From: Bacilli bacterium
GTDB taxonomy: Bacteria > Bacillota_I > Bacilli_A > ML615J-28 > CAG-698
Assembly: GCA_017962745.1 (NCBI GenBank)
Contig: JAGCUR010000006.1
Coordinates: forward strand, 40,271 to 104,270
Length of the DNA: 64,000 nucleotides
Reading direction: 5' to 3'
The notes under the pieces were generated by a model. It made no database searches and was not told the DNA's origin. It saw nothing but the letters and a program-made list of their open reading frames with translations. Every line of letters begins with the position of its first letter. Position 1 is the stretch's first letter. This document shows, one piece after another, positions 47,565 to 56,260 of the stretch. The translations under genes and the position numbers were made by a program.

Positions 47565-48086
47565 TTATTCTCCTTCGTATTCTACTAAACTCTTAATTGG
47601 ATAATTACCAATTACATCGCGACCTTTTAGGTCAACTAGTTCGATTAAAAATGCACATCCAACTACAATTCCACCTAATTTTTCAATTAAGTTAATAGTT
47701 GCTTTTACAGTACCGCCTGTAGCTAGTAAGTCATCAATTACCATTACTTTTTGACCAGGAATAATAGCATCTTTATGCATACATAATACATTTGTGCCAT
47801 ATTCTAAAGTATATGATTCAGTAATAACTTCGCGTGGAAGTTTTCCAGGCTTTCTAACGGGAACAAATCCGCACCCTAAACTATGAGCGACAGGGCAAGT
47901 AAAGAAATAACCTCTCGATTCAGGTCCAGCTATAACTTCAGCCCCAAGTTCTTTAGCGTATTTTGCTAATTCATCACAGGCTGCTTTATAAGCTTCCCCG
48001 TTTTGAAGTAAACTAGTAACATCGCGAAACATAATTCCCTCTTTTGGAAAGTTAGGAATCGTTATAATACAATCTTTGTAATCCAT
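47565..48086 (-). CDS. apt: Adenine phosphoribosyltransferase
   Basis: A 173-aa purine-salvage enzyme making AMP from adenine and PRPP. The PRPP loop [13 protein letters not shown] (about residues 118-130) and the N-terminal [15 protein letters not shown] are typical. GGAGG precedes the ATG, with an extended -10 promoter just upstream. Confidence 0.96.
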   Translation of the reverse strand: MDYKDCIITIPNFPKEGIMFRDVTSLLQNGEAYKAACDELAKYAKELGAEVIAGPESRGYFFTCPVAHSLGCGFVPVRKPGKLPREVITESYTLEYGTNVLCMHKDAIIPGQKVMVIDDLLATGGTVKATINLIEKLGGIVVGCAFLIELVDLKGRDVIGNYPIKSLVEYEGE

Positions 48087-48108
48087 AAATTATCCTCCAT
48101 ACCTTAAC

Positions 48109-48114
48109 ATTATA
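48109..48114 (-). promoter_or_regulatory. Extended -10 promoter of apt
   Basis: TGCTATAAT on the minus strand, 22 bases before the apt start, an extended -10 with no clear -35 at 17 bp. It drives apt-rel-dtd, divergent from rarA. Confidence 0.6.
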
Positions 48115-48159
48115 GCACAAATTATCAATAGAATATATTTTTTTTCAAGGTAATATATC

Positions 48160-48188
48160 TTGAAAACATTTACTATTTTTTTTATAAT
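48160..48188 (+). promoter_or_regulatory. Promoter of rarA
   Basis: TTGAAA (48160-48165), a 17-bp spacer and TATAAT (48183-48188), 21 bases before the rarA ATG. Confidence 0.75.
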
Positions 48189-48209
48189 CTATTTACAGAG
48201 GTAAATATA

Positions 48210-49448
48210 ATGAAACCATTAGCATACGCCTTAAGGCCAACTAAAATTGATGATATTTATGGACAACTTCACTTGGTAGGACCAAATGGGGTTATTCGTA
48301 AGATGATTGAAAATAATCAGCTGCAATCAATGATCTTTTATGGCAATCCAGGTATCGGTAAAACAACCCTCGCTTTATGCATTTGTAATGAATTAAATAT
48401 TCCATACGAACAATTTAATGCTTCAAACGACAATAAAGCGCGCCTAAAAGAAATAATCGATAAAGCCCTTGAATATGATCGTTTTGTTTTAATCGTGGAT
48501 GAAATTCACCGCATGAAACGCGATATTCAAGATTACCTTTTAGGGTTTGTAGAAAAAGGGGACGTAATTTTAATCGGTCTAACTACAATTAACCCATATC
48601 ATTCGGTAAATCCAGCGGTTAGAAGCCGTACAATCATCTATAAACTTAATGATTTAAATAATGAAGATTTATCTAAATTATTAGTTGATTCACTAAAAAA
48701 GATAGACTCTAACTTAGAAATTACTGATGAGGCTAAAGAATATATCATTCAAATGGCTAATGGGGAAGTTAGATATATTCTAAATATCTTAGAGGCCTTA
48801 ACTAATACTTCTAATAATAAGTTAATTGATTTACATTTAACTAAACAAATCATTCAAAAACCTTCAATTAATATTGATAAAAATACTGATAATTACTTTG
48901 ATACCTTAAGTGGCTTACAAAAATCAATTAGGGGTAGTGATGTAGATGCATCTATCCACTACTTAGCAAAACTACTAGTAATGGATGACCTTCCATCACT
49001 AGTTAGAAGATTACAAGTAATCGCCTATGAAGATATTGGCCTTGCTAACCCTTCAATTGGACCACGTGTAAGAGCAGCATGTGAAGCAGCCCTTGATCTA
49101 GGTATGCCTGAAGCTAGAATTCCACTAGCTAATGTAGTCTGTGATATGGCTTTATCCCCTAAATCTAACTCTACAATCTTAGCAATTGATGCAGCACTGG
49201 CTGATATTGAAGCTGGTAAAAGCGGAAATCTTCCGCTTCACTTGAAGAATCAATATTCATTTGATCCATCACAAGGCAAATATAAATACCCTCATGACTT
49301 CCCAGGTCATTGGGTAGATCAACAATACTTACCAGATGCAATTAAAGATGCAAGTTATTATCACCCACAAGATACATCACAATATGAAAAGATGTTAGGT
49401 GAACGATATTACGCAATTAAAAAAGCTAAAGAAAATAATAAAAAGTAG
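48210..49448 (+). CDS. rarA: Replication-associated recombination ATPase RarA/MgsA
   Basis: A 412-aa AAA+ ATPase acting at stalled replication forks. Walker A GNPGIGKTT (about residue 47), Walker B VLIVDEIH, sensor region GLTTINPYHSVNPAVRSR, and a C-terminal tetramerisation domain with YEDIGLANPS and YKYPHDFPGHWVDQQYLPD. One of three plus-strand genes in the window; AGAGGT precedes the ATG. Confidence 0.95.
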   Translation: MKPLAYALRPTKIDDIYGQLHLVGPNGVIRKMIENNQLQSMIFYGNPGIGKTTLALCICNELNIPYEQFNASNDNKARLKEIIDKALEYDRFVLIVDEIHRMKRDIQDYLLGFVEKGDVILIGLTTINPYHSVNPAVRSRTIIYKLNDLNNEDLSKLLVDSLKKIDSNLEITDEAKEYIIQMANGEVRYILNILEALTNTSNNKLIDLHLTKQIIQKPSINIDKNTDNYFDTLSGLQKSIRGSDVDASIHYLAKLLVMDDLPSLVRRLQVIAYEDIGLANPSIGPRVRAACEAALDLGMPEARIPLANVVCDMALSPKSNSTILAIDAALADIEAGKSGNLPLHLKNQYSFDPSQGKYKYPHDFPGHWVDQQYLPDAIKDASYYHPQDTSQYEKMLGERYYAIKKAKENNKK

Positions 49449-49466
49449 GAATCACTTCCTACTTTT
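49441..49466. terminator. Bidirectional terminator between rarA and SGNH gene
   Basis: The 11-bp stem AAAAGTAGGAA / TTCCTACTTTT with loop TCAC has T-runs on both sides. It overlaps the rarA stop and the TGA stop of the convergent SGNH gene. Confidence 0.9.
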
Positions 49467-50087
49467 TTCGATTTCTTTATAAAAATATACCATAAATGCA
49501 TCTGCTATTATGCGAGCTCCACCAAAGTCTGGGTGTACACCATCTCTAGCTACTTCTTCAAATCCTTTTTCCATACTTGCAATTTCAAGTCTTTCTTGCA
49601 GTGGAATAAATGATAAATTGTAATCAGTGGCAATTTTCTTAACAACTTTAGCGTATTCTTTTACTTCAATAAACTTATCCCATTCATCGATTGTAGCAGT
49701 GCCTTTTAAGACATATGGTTCAAATAAAACAATCTTGACATTTCTTAAGACATTCAAAGTATCTTCTACTAACATACGATATACTTTTTCAAATCTTTTA
49801 ATATCAACACCATTCTTTGCCCCAATTTCGTGCCATACATCATTTACACCAATTAAAATAAATAAGTAATCTGGATTCTCATTCCATACATCTTTTTTAA
49901 TTCTAGCATATAAATCAACGATTCTGTCTCCACTTATTCCTCGATTTAAAATAATGTATTTAGATGGACATTCTTCATATACCCTTTTAACTACAATACT
50001 AGGATAACCAACCCCAAATGAATTATCATCTTCGCGATTTCTTCCCATATCGGTGATACTATCACCATAAAAGATTATCTTTTTCAT
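49452..50087 (-). CDS. SGNH/GDSL-family hydrolase
   Basis: A 211-aa esterase-fold protein. Block I FYGDSIT (Ser about residue 10), block II NRGISGD, block III LIGVNDVW and block V DGVHPD (Asp/His near 189-192) are complete. No signal peptide. It stops with TGA inside the terminator hairpin. It may be a carbohydrate acetylesterase or lysophospholipase-like enzyme; the substrate is unknown. It follows the serpin gene by 13 bp. Confidence 0.85.
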   Translation of the reverse strand: MKKIIFYGDSITDMGRNREDDNSFGVGYPSIVVKRVYEECPSKYIILNRGISGDRIVDLYARIKKDVWNENPDYLFILIGVNDVWHEIGAKNGVDIKRFEKVYRMLVEDTLNVLRNVKIVLFEPYVLKGTATIDEWDKFIEVKEYAKVVKKIATDYNLSFIPLQERLEIASMEKGFEEVARDGVHPDFGGARIIADAFMVYFYKEIEKSRK

Positions 50088-50100
50088 TTTAACCTCTTAA

Positions 50101-51423
50101 TTAATCAATATTAGTTACAATGCCACTAAATAATATAATGTTATTATACGTTAGTATAAATGCAAACTCTTCATCTACTACATATTCTTCATAAACAGGT
50201 TTGTAAGGACCAGGACCAGCTGCTCCAGCTTTAGCCATATAAGTAACCGCTGCTCCTTCAATACCTTTTTTATTAACTTCTAATTTAGAAATATGTCTTA
50301 CTTCACTACAACCAAATTTATTATCAGTTAGATTAGTAAAATCACAACTGCCATTAATAAATAATGTTTTAATTCCAAATGTATTACTAAGTATACTAGT
50401 AATATCTAAATCACATTCAGCTTTAAATTCAGGGAATATACATTTAGTCTTATATTCTTCCATTAAAGTATCATCTTGATAAACATAATTACTTCTATTA
50501 ATTACATATGTAATAACATCATTATTAAATACATCTTTTATTGATTTATTTTCATTTGCTTTAATGAAATACAAACTAAAGTTATGATTAGTCTTTGTGT
50601 AAAAAGCACTATAATCATCATTTTTCATAGTTCTTCCATCAAAATAATAACCATCAAGTAGTTTATTTTTAGATACACTACCATCTACATTAGTAAACTT
50701 ATATTCTTCAGATGCAAAACTTAAATTATTACCTAAATCATTCCAAATATCTTTTAAATATAAAGTGTTCATCAAAACAAACATTGTATTCTCATCAATA
50801 TTCATTTCTGGATCTAATAACTTATTAGTCTTTTCTCTAATAAACTGTCTCATTGCATTATTAGTTGCTTTATTATTGCCATCAAAATCTGCTTCATATG
50901 CATAACAATAATAATTATTCTTTAAATCATCTAATCCAGCTTCATATAAAGATACATCATTATCAATCCATATTGAATTAGTAAGTTGAATCTTAGCTTC
51001 TACTTGTTTAAATTCATTTACTGCTTCTAAGTATAATTCATTAAAATAAAGTTTATAATACTTAGCAAAAGTATCATAATCTACACCAATGGCTTTGATT
51101 AATTCTTCTCTTGTTTCACCACTTGAAGCACTTACTGCTAAACCTAAACACATTTCAATTGAAATAGGCGCACAAGCAGTATTTTTACCAGCTTGATATT
51201 CTAAGCTATTTATACTTGATCCCAGTTTAGATGCGAAGACTTGCATCTTTTCTTTAAACTCTACATAACTATCTGCAGATACTTCTTTATAACTATAATC
51301 ATGACTTAACCCTTCAGGACTTCTTAAAAGCGTCATCTTTGCCAAGGATCCAAAAGCTGTACATCCAGATAAGGCTGCTATCATAAATAAGCTAAATATC
51401 AAAAACATTCTTCTAATACGCAT
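50101..51423 (-). CDS. Serpin-family lipoprotein
   Basis: A 440-aa lipoprotein with lipobox LSGC (Cys about 21) and a full-length serpin domain (about 55-440). Signs are PISIEMCLGLAVSASSGETREEL, NTLYLKDIW, ISKLEVNKKGIEGAAVTY (hinge, about 378-395) and the closing VDEEFAFILTYNNIILFSG. The reactive loop is rich in Ala, Gly and Pro (AKAGAAGPGP) and about seven residues longer than in alpha-1-antitrypsin. P14 is Ile instead of the usual Thr and P17 is Lys. It may inhibit host or competitor proteases at the cell surface; whether it is inhibitory is uncertain. Confidence 0.88.
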   Translation of the reverse strand: MRIRRMFLIFSLFMIAALSGCTAFGSLAKMTLLRSPEGLSHDYSYKEVSADSYVEFKEKMQVFASKLGSSINSLEYQAGKNTACAPISIEMCLGLAVSASSGETREELIKAIGVDYDTFAKYYKLYFNELYLEAVNEFKQVEAKIQLTNSIWIDNDVSLYEAGLDDLKNNYYCYAYEADFDGNNKATNNAMRQFIREKTNKLLDPEMNIDENTMFVLMNTLYLKDIWNDLGNNLSFASEEYKFTNVDGSVSKNKLLDGYYFDGRTMKNDDYSAFYTKTNHNFSLYFIKANENKSIKDVFNNDVITYVINRSNYVYQDDTLMEEYKTKCIFPEFKAECDLDITSILSNTFGIKTLFINGSCDFTNLTDNKFGCSEVRHISKLEVNKKGIEGAAVTYMAKAGAAGPGPYKPVYEEYVVDEEFAFILTYNNIILFSGIVTNID

Positions 51424-51489
51424 ATAAATACCTCCGTATTACAGTAATATAACAATTTACTACTTTATTTTTCTAAGCTTAAAGTATAA

Positions 51490-51520
51490 ATACTTGATAT
51501 GATTAAATCATAGCAAGTAT
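51490..51520 (-). terminator. Possible terminator overlapping ispG stop
   Basis: ATACTTG (51490-51496) pairs with CAAGTAT (51514-51520), with inner ATGAT / ATCAT pairs. On the minus strand the tail TTTATACTTT is only moderately T-rich. Confidence 0.5.
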
Positions 51521-52570
51521 TTCTTTTTTCAACTCATTAACAATATCTTCTTGGGCGATCTTCTTAACAATTTCGCCTTTTTTAAATAAAATAGCTTCAT
51601 TAATGCCACCAGCTACCCCGATATCAGCATCTCTTGCTTCACCTGGGCCATTGACAGCGCAGCCCATAATGGCAACAGTTATCTTTTTAGGACCAAGTGT
51701 ATTTAGAAATTCTTCAATTTCTTTAGCAATTGGTAACATATCATACTGTGTTCTTCCGCAAGTCGGACATGATATCAGTTTTGGTTTATCAATTAAACCA
51801 AGACTACCTAATATTTCTTTTGCTACTTTTACTTCTATAACTGGATCATCAGTTAAAGATACTCTAATCGTATCACCGATACCGTTATAAAGTAAGCTAC
51901 CGATACCAATTGAGGAAGCTACACTTCCCGCTAAATATGTACCAGCTTCCGTTACCCCTAAATGAAGCGGATAGTTAAACATGTTTGAAGCAATCGTATA
52001 TGCTTCAATCATCATATTAACATCGCTTGCTTTCATAGATAGTACGATATCATAAAAACCAAGTGATTCTAGTATATCCACATGTTTTTTAGCACTCATT
52101 ACAAGTCCGTAAGCACTACGACCATATTTATCTAAGATTTCTTTATCCATTGAACCAGTATTAACACCAATTCTAATTGGAATATGATGTTCCTTACATT
52201 TATCAACTACCATTTTAATCTTATCGATATCGCCGATATTGCCAGGATTAATTCTAACTTTATCGCATCCTGCATTAATCGCTTCAATTGCAATGCGATA
52301 ATCAAAATGAATGTCTGCTACAATCGGAATATTAATATTTTTCTTAGCTAGTTCTAACTTAATATTCTTAATTGCTTTCGCATCCTCTAAATCAAGGCAT
52401 GCAACTCGAACTATTTCGCAACCTTCTTGATAGAGCTTTGTAATTTGCGCTACGGTTGCCTCTACATCTTTATTAGATGTATTAGTCATCGATTGGATAG
52501 CGATGTGATTAGCACCACCAATAGTGATGTTACCCACCTTGATTTCTTTTTTTAAGACTCTATTCATCAT
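51503..52570 (-). CDS. ispG: 4-hydroxy-3-methylbut-2-enyl diphosphate synthase
   Basis: A 355-aa Fe-S enzyme of the MEP isoprenoid pathway. IAIQSMTNTSNKDV, ADIHFDYRIA, VRINPGNIGD, the cluster Cys pair SCPTCGRTQYD and MGCAVNGPGEARDADIG are present. ATGATG starts within the TGA of the upstream gene (ATGA); the ribosome site is weak, pointing to translational coupling. No other isoprenoid gene is in the window. Confidence 0.96.
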   Translation of the reverse strand: MMNRVLKKEIKVGNITIGGANHIAIQSMTNTSNKDVEATVAQITKLYQEGCEIVRVACLDLEDAKAIKNIKLELAKKNINIPIVADIHFDYRIAIEAINAGCDKVRINPGNIGDIDKIKMVVDKCKEHHIPIRIGVNTGSMDKEILDKYGRSAYGLVMSAKKHVDILESLGFYDIVLSMKASDVNMMIEAYTIASNMFNYPLHLGVTEAGTYLAGSVASSIGIGSLLYNGIGDTIRVSLTDDPVIEVKVAKEILGSLGLIDKPKLISCPTCGRTQYDMLPIAKEIEEFLNTLGPKKITVAIMGCAVNGPGEARDADIGVAGGINEAILFKKGEIVKKIAQEDIVNELKKEILAMI

Positions 52571-53004
52571 ATTTCTTTTTTAACTCTTTTTACAGTTTTT
52601 CTTTGAGGAGAACGAATACGTTTTTGTCTTAAGATATTATAAATTGTACTACGTGATTGTTCATATCCTCTTTCTTCTTGCATAATACGAGCAAATTCAG
52701 AAAAGTTCATACCTTTGTATTCAGTTCTGTAAATATGAGCTAATTCTAATCTAATATCTTCATCGTAAGTATTAACTGGTTTATTATAACGATTACGATG
52801 GATAATGCCTTTATCGCCTTCAGCTAAAACTTGTCTCTTTAGGTTACGAACTTGTCTAGTTGTAACGCCAAGTAGTTTAGCAGCACGTGGGCCTTTTATT
52901 TCTTTATTGATTAATCTTTTGATTACTCTTAGTTTTTTCTTTTCATCTTTAGTTAAATGCGGAGCCTTAACCACTTCTTCAATAACAAAAACTTGTTCTT
53001 CCAT
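52567..53004 (-). CDS. Orphan transposase-type helix-turn-helix protein
   Basis: A 145-aa basic protein resembling only the N-terminal DNA-binding half of ISNCY-type transposases. The first helix-turn-helix is KGPRAAKLLGVTTRQVRNLK, then EGDKGIIHRNRYNKP, then a second helical module ending STIYNILRQKRIRSP. No DDE catalytic domain follows; it ends by ATGA overlap with ispG. AAAGGAG precedes ATG 53004 and the gene has its own good promoter, so it looks like a functional regulator, possibly a domesticated transposase fragment. Confidence 0.7.
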   Translation of the reverse strand: MEEQVFVIEEVVKAPHLTKDEKKKLRVIKRLINKEIKGPRAAKLLGVTTRQVRNLKRQVLAEGDKGIIHRNRYNKPVNTYDEDIRLELAHIYRTEYKGMNFSEFARIMQEERGYEQSRSTIYNILRQKRIRSPQRKTVKRVKKEI

Positions 53005-53046
53005 ATATTTCTCCTTTAATTTGCTAATCAATTATTTCATACTTAC

Positions 53047-53075
53047 ATTATATTATAAGTATCATTTCTTTGCAA
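53047..53075 (-). promoter_or_regulatory. Promoter of HTH-ispG unit
   Basis: TTGCAA (53070-53075), a 17-bp spacer and TATAAT (53047-53052) on the minus strand, about 42 bases before the HTH gene start. Confidence 0.7.
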
Positions 53076-53121
53076 TTGATTTAGTGTTTTTTTCCTATCA
53101 TTTAAAAAACTTATTTTTTTA

Positions 53122-53150
53122 TTGCATAAAGGTGCGTTTTCTTGTATAAT
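53122..53150 (+). promoter_or_regulatory. Promoter of rpmG
   Basis: TTGCAT (53122-53127), a 17-bp spacer and TATAAT (53145-53150), 37 bases before the rpmG start and divergent from the HTH-ispG promoter. Confidence 0.8.
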
Positions 53151-53187
53151 CGTATTAGGTAAATGTTATTAAGGAGAGTGAAATATC

Positions 53188-53343
53188 ATGCGTGTTACAT
53201 TTTTATTAAAATGTAGTGAATGCGGCGAGGAAAATTACTTAACTGAAAAAAACAAGAAAAACGATCCAGATCGTTTAGAAGTTATGAAATACTGTCCACG
53301 TTGCAGAAAACAAACATTACATAAAGAGAAAACTAAGAAATAG
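53188..53343 (+). CDS. rpmG: Ribosomal protein bL33
   Basis: A 51-aa ribosomal protein, [18 protein letters not shown] at the start and [17 protein letters not shown] at the end. The two CxxC pairs make this the zinc-binding form of L33. AAGGAGAG lies 10 bases before the ATG. It has its own promoter and terminator and is transcribed alone. Confidence 0.95.
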   Translation: MRVTFLLKCSECGEENYLTEKNKKNDPDRLEVMKYCPRCRKQTLHKEKTKK

Positions 53344-53348
53344 TTTTA

Positions 53349-53379
53349 AAAAAGTCACATCATTAAGATGTGACTTTTT
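53349..53379. terminator. Bidirectional terminator after rpmG
   Basis: The 13-bp stem AAAAAGTCACATC / GATGTGACTTTTT with loop ATTAA lies between convergent rpmG and the pseudouridine synthase gene, overlapping the latter's stop codon. Confidence 0.9.
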
Positions 53380-54040
53380 AAATTATATTAGGCAAGTTAT
53401 CTTTTTTTTTGTAACTTCCTTCTCCTAAATTATCTAATTTAATGTTACCAATTCTAATTCTTTGTAGGTCGATTACTTTATTCCCTCTAGCAACAACCAT
53501 TCTTCTAATTTGGTGGTATTTACCTTCGTTTAAAGTAATTAAGAAATGATAATCATCTACTTTTTCTACTTTACAAGGTAGCGTATCTTTACCTCTTAAG
53601 ACCATACTTTTAGGCATATTAGTGATGAATTCATCACTAATTTTATCTTTTACTTGCACAATATATTCTTTTTCATAATGCGTAGATAATACTTTATGGG
53701 TAAAACTAGAATCGTTAGTTAGAATTAATAAGCCTCTTGATTCTTTATCTAAGCGTCCAATTGGATATACTCTAAAAGGAATATCTAGATTATTTCTAAT
53801 ACTCTCAGTTACATCTTTATTATTAGTGCAAACAATACCTTGTGGCTTATTATATAAATAATAAACAAATGGTACTTTTTTAACTACTTTACCATCAACA
53901 CTAACAGAATCTATATCTAATACATCATATGTTAAGTTAACAAATGTATTATTTACTAATATCTTCTTTTGCTCATGTAACTTAGTAATTTCACTTCGAG
54001 TAATATCTAGAGCATTCTTTACATATAAATATAAGCGCAT
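53378..54040 (-). CDS. RsuA-family pseudouridine synthase
   Basis: A 220-aa rRNA-modifying enzyme. An N-terminal S4-like RNA-binding domain (about residues 1-50) is followed by the catalytic domain with YYLYNKPQGIV, YPIGRLDKESRGLLILTND (catalytic Asp) and LNEGKYHQIRRM. It probably makes a pseudouridine in 16S rRNA (RsuA site), though RluB/E-type 23S targets cannot be excluded. Confidence 0.92.
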   Translation of the reverse strand: MRLYLYVKNALDITRSEITKLHEQKKILVNNTFVNLTYDVLDIDSVSVDGKVVKKVPFVYYLYNKPQGIVCTNNKDVTESIRNNLDIPFRVYPIGRLDKESRGLLILTNDSSFTHKVLSTHYEKEYIVQVKDKISDEFITNMPKSMVLRGKDTLPCKVEKVDDYHFLITLNEGKYHQIRRMVVARGNKVIDLQRIRIGNIKLDNLGEGSYKKKDNLPNII

Positions 54041-54042
54041 CT

Positions 54043-54936
54043 TTAGGCCTGTTCTTTAATCTTATTGATTAAAGATGGATCAAATTTACCGCTACGTAGC
54101 ATCGCTATTTCATATTTAAATGGTGGAAATTCTTTATCTACATATGGAGTTTCTAGAATCTTAGGAATTCCTTGAAATCTAGGATCACTACATACTTTTA
54201 GTAAAGTATCAAAGCCAATATTGCCAAAACCGATGTTTTCGTGACGGTCTTTATGCGAACCTAATACATTTTTAGAATCATTGCAGTGGATACATTTAAT
54301 ATTCTTAATACCAATTAGCTTATCTAGTTTATCCATAACTTTTTCATAATCGTTAACAATATCGTAACCACCATCAAATATATGGCAAGTATCTAAGCAT
54401 ACTTTTAAGCGTTCGTTATTAACTCTATTTAAAATATAAGCAACTTCTTCAAATGTGCATCCACATTCACTACCTTTTCCAGCCATTGTCTCTAATAATA
54501 AAGTAACTGGAACGTCTTTTGTGTTATCTAGAACTCTTTTAATACTTAAGGCGATTAAGTTACAACCAGTTTCACTTCCTTGATTAACATGTGCACCTGG
54601 ATGGAATACCACATACTTAGCCCCCATTTGGTGGGCTTTTTTAACCTCTTCTGACATAAATTCAACAGCGAAGTCGCGCTTTAGCGGATCCGGTTGAGCG
54701 AAATTTAAAATATATGGTCCGTGAATGATTACATCGGCAGGATCAATATTGTTTTCTTTTAAGATTTGTAAGTATTCGGGGATTCTAAACTGACTCATTG
54801 GTTTACGAATCGTATTTTGGGGAGCTCCAAGGTATAACATGAAGCAATTAGCGTTATAGCTAAGGGCTTCCTTAACACTACCTACAAGCATTTCATCCCC
54901 ACTATTCCCTACATGACAGCCTAATTTATCAATCAT
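54043..54936 (-). CDS. nfo: Endonuclease IV (AP endonuclease)
   Basis: A 297-aa zinc-dependent AP endonuclease of base-excision repair. HGPYILNFAQPD, FHPGAHVNQG, LLETMAGKGSECG, CLDTCHIFDGGYD, HCNDSKNVLGSHKDRHENIG and LETPYVD hold the metal ligands. I start at MIDKLGCHVG (ATG 54936), where the family normally begins, overlapping the helicase gene by 8 bp. Confidence 0.95.
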   Translation of the reverse strand: MIDKLGCHVGNSGDEMLVGSVKEALSYNANCFMLYLGAPQNTIRKPMSQFRIPEYLQILKENNIDPADVIIHGPYILNFAQPDPLKRDFAVEFMSEEVKKAHQMGAKYVVFHPGAHVNQGSETGCNLIALSIKRVLDNTKDVPVTLLLETMAGKGSECGCTFEEVAYILNRVNNERLKVCLDTCHIFDGGYDIVNDYEKVMDKLDKLIGIKNIKCIHCNDSKNVLGSHKDRHENIGFGNIGFDTLLKVCSDPRFQGIPKILETPYVDKEFPPFKYEIAMLRSGKFDPSLINKIKEQA

Positions 54937-56260
54937 TCTTTTTATTCTTCTTTCTATATATTTCTTCAATACGTTTACGTTTAAATTTCTTTAGTTTACG
55001 TTCAATCTCTTCTTTTCTTTTCTTCTTATAGCCAGGCTTAACTTTCTTTGGCATTGGCGTAGCATAATGAAGTTGTTCTTCCATCTTCTTAACCGCACTT
55101 GCTTTACGAATAATCTTATTGCGTTCTTTAGTTGGTACCAAATTACCATCTTTGATCGCCATATAGACGCAGTGTAAGCCTTTAGCTTCTAATTTATGAA
55201 GATATGTGTCATCACTAAATTCATAAAAGGAAATACTTTTACCGGTTGCATCAAATCGAGCAGTTCTACCGGTTCTATGAGTATAGAATTCAATATCTTT
55301 AGGTAGTTCGAAATTAATAACGTGGCTTACGCCTTCAATATCCATACCTCTAGCAGCTAAGTCACTAGCTATTACATATTGGACTTTACCATCTTTAATT
55401 CGCTTTAATACTTGTTTTCTCTCTCTTGCTTCTAAATCACCAGATAACTTTACCACTTGTAAGCCACGGCTAGCAAGAAATGCTGCTATTTCTGTTACTC
55501 TTTCTTTCGTATTAGCAAATATTAATACTAAGTAAGGCGTAAATGTTTGAAGCAAACTATATAATAATTCAAATTTGTTTTTATTTTTTGCGGGGATAAA
55601 GATATGTTCAATTGAATCTTTACTAATCTTCTTTTCACTTAAATCATAAAGTGGACTCTTCGATAAATATTTATTTAAGAAAGCAACTAGTTGCTTAGAA
55701 ATGGTAGCTGAAAAGACTAATGTTTGTACATATTCTTCAAATAAAGAAAAGATAGCATCAACTACTTCCATTTCGCTTGATTCAAATACCATATCTGCTT
55801 CATCAATAACGACCATTTTAGCTGTATAGATCTTTAAAACATTCGTATCAACTGCTAAATCTTTAAGTTTACCGATTGTGGAAACGACGATTTGGGGTTG
55901 CTTTTTCTCTAACCAGCTAACTTCGTTATCACGATCAGTTCCCCCGACATATAACTTAACATCAATATTTTCGTTATATTTAGTAAATAAGCATACAGCA
56001 TCATAAAGCTGGGTTGCTAGTTCTCTAGTAGGTGAAATAATAACAGCTTGGATTTCTTTTAAATCTGGTTTAATCTTTTGAAGAATTGGTAATAAAAAGG
56101 CATGAGTTTTACCAGTACCAGTAGCACTTTTACCGATTAAACTTTCTCCACTAATAGCTTTTGGAATAATTATTTCTTGAATTGGAGTAGCTTCAAAAAA
56201 GCCAAGTTCAGCTAGGCCATCATTGATATATTTCTTAAATCCATAATCACTAAATTTCAT
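54929..56260 (-). CDS. DEAD-box RNA helicase
   Basis: A 443-aa ATP-dependent RNA helicase. Q motif region FKKYINDGLAELGFFEATPIQE, motif I SATGTGKT, PTRELA, DEAD (VIDEADMVF), SAT, and motif VI HRTGRTAR. A Lys/Arg-rich C-terminal tail from about residue 380 probably binds RNA, as in CshB-type helicases. I start at ATG 56260 after GGGGAAG; it overlaps mtaB by 11 bp. Confidence 0.94.
   Translation of the reverse strand: MKFSDYGFKKYINDGLAELGFFEATPIQEIIIPKAISGESLIGKSATGTGKTHAFLLPILQKIKPDLKEIQAVIISPTRELATQLYDAVCLFTKYNENIDVKLYVGGTDRDNEVSWLEKKQPQIVVSTIGKLKDLAVDTNVLKIYTAKMVVIDEADMVFESSEMEVVDAIFSLFEEYVQTLVFSATISKQLVAFLNKYLSKSPLYDLSEKKISKDSIEHIFIPAKNKNKFELLYSLLQTFTPYLVLIFANTKERVTEIAAFLASRGLQVVKLSGDLEARERKQVLKRIKDGKVQYVIASDLAARGMDIEGVSHVINFELPKDIEFYTHRTGRTARFDATGKSISFYEFSDDTYLHKLEAKGLHCVYMAIKDGNLVPTKERNKIIRKASAVKKMEEQLHYATPMPKKVKPGYKKKRKEEIERKLKKFKRKRIEEIYRKKNKKND

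Noticed and set aside
52567..53004. Intact insertion sequence at the HTH gene
   Set aside because: No DDE catalytic domain, terminal inverted repeats or target duplication are visible; only the DNA-binding half is present.
52805..53149. 114-aa plus-strand open frame upstream of rpmG
   Set aside because: Mostly antisense to the HTH gene, and its end runs through the rpmG promoter; the encoded protein is a hydrophobic low-complexity chain.
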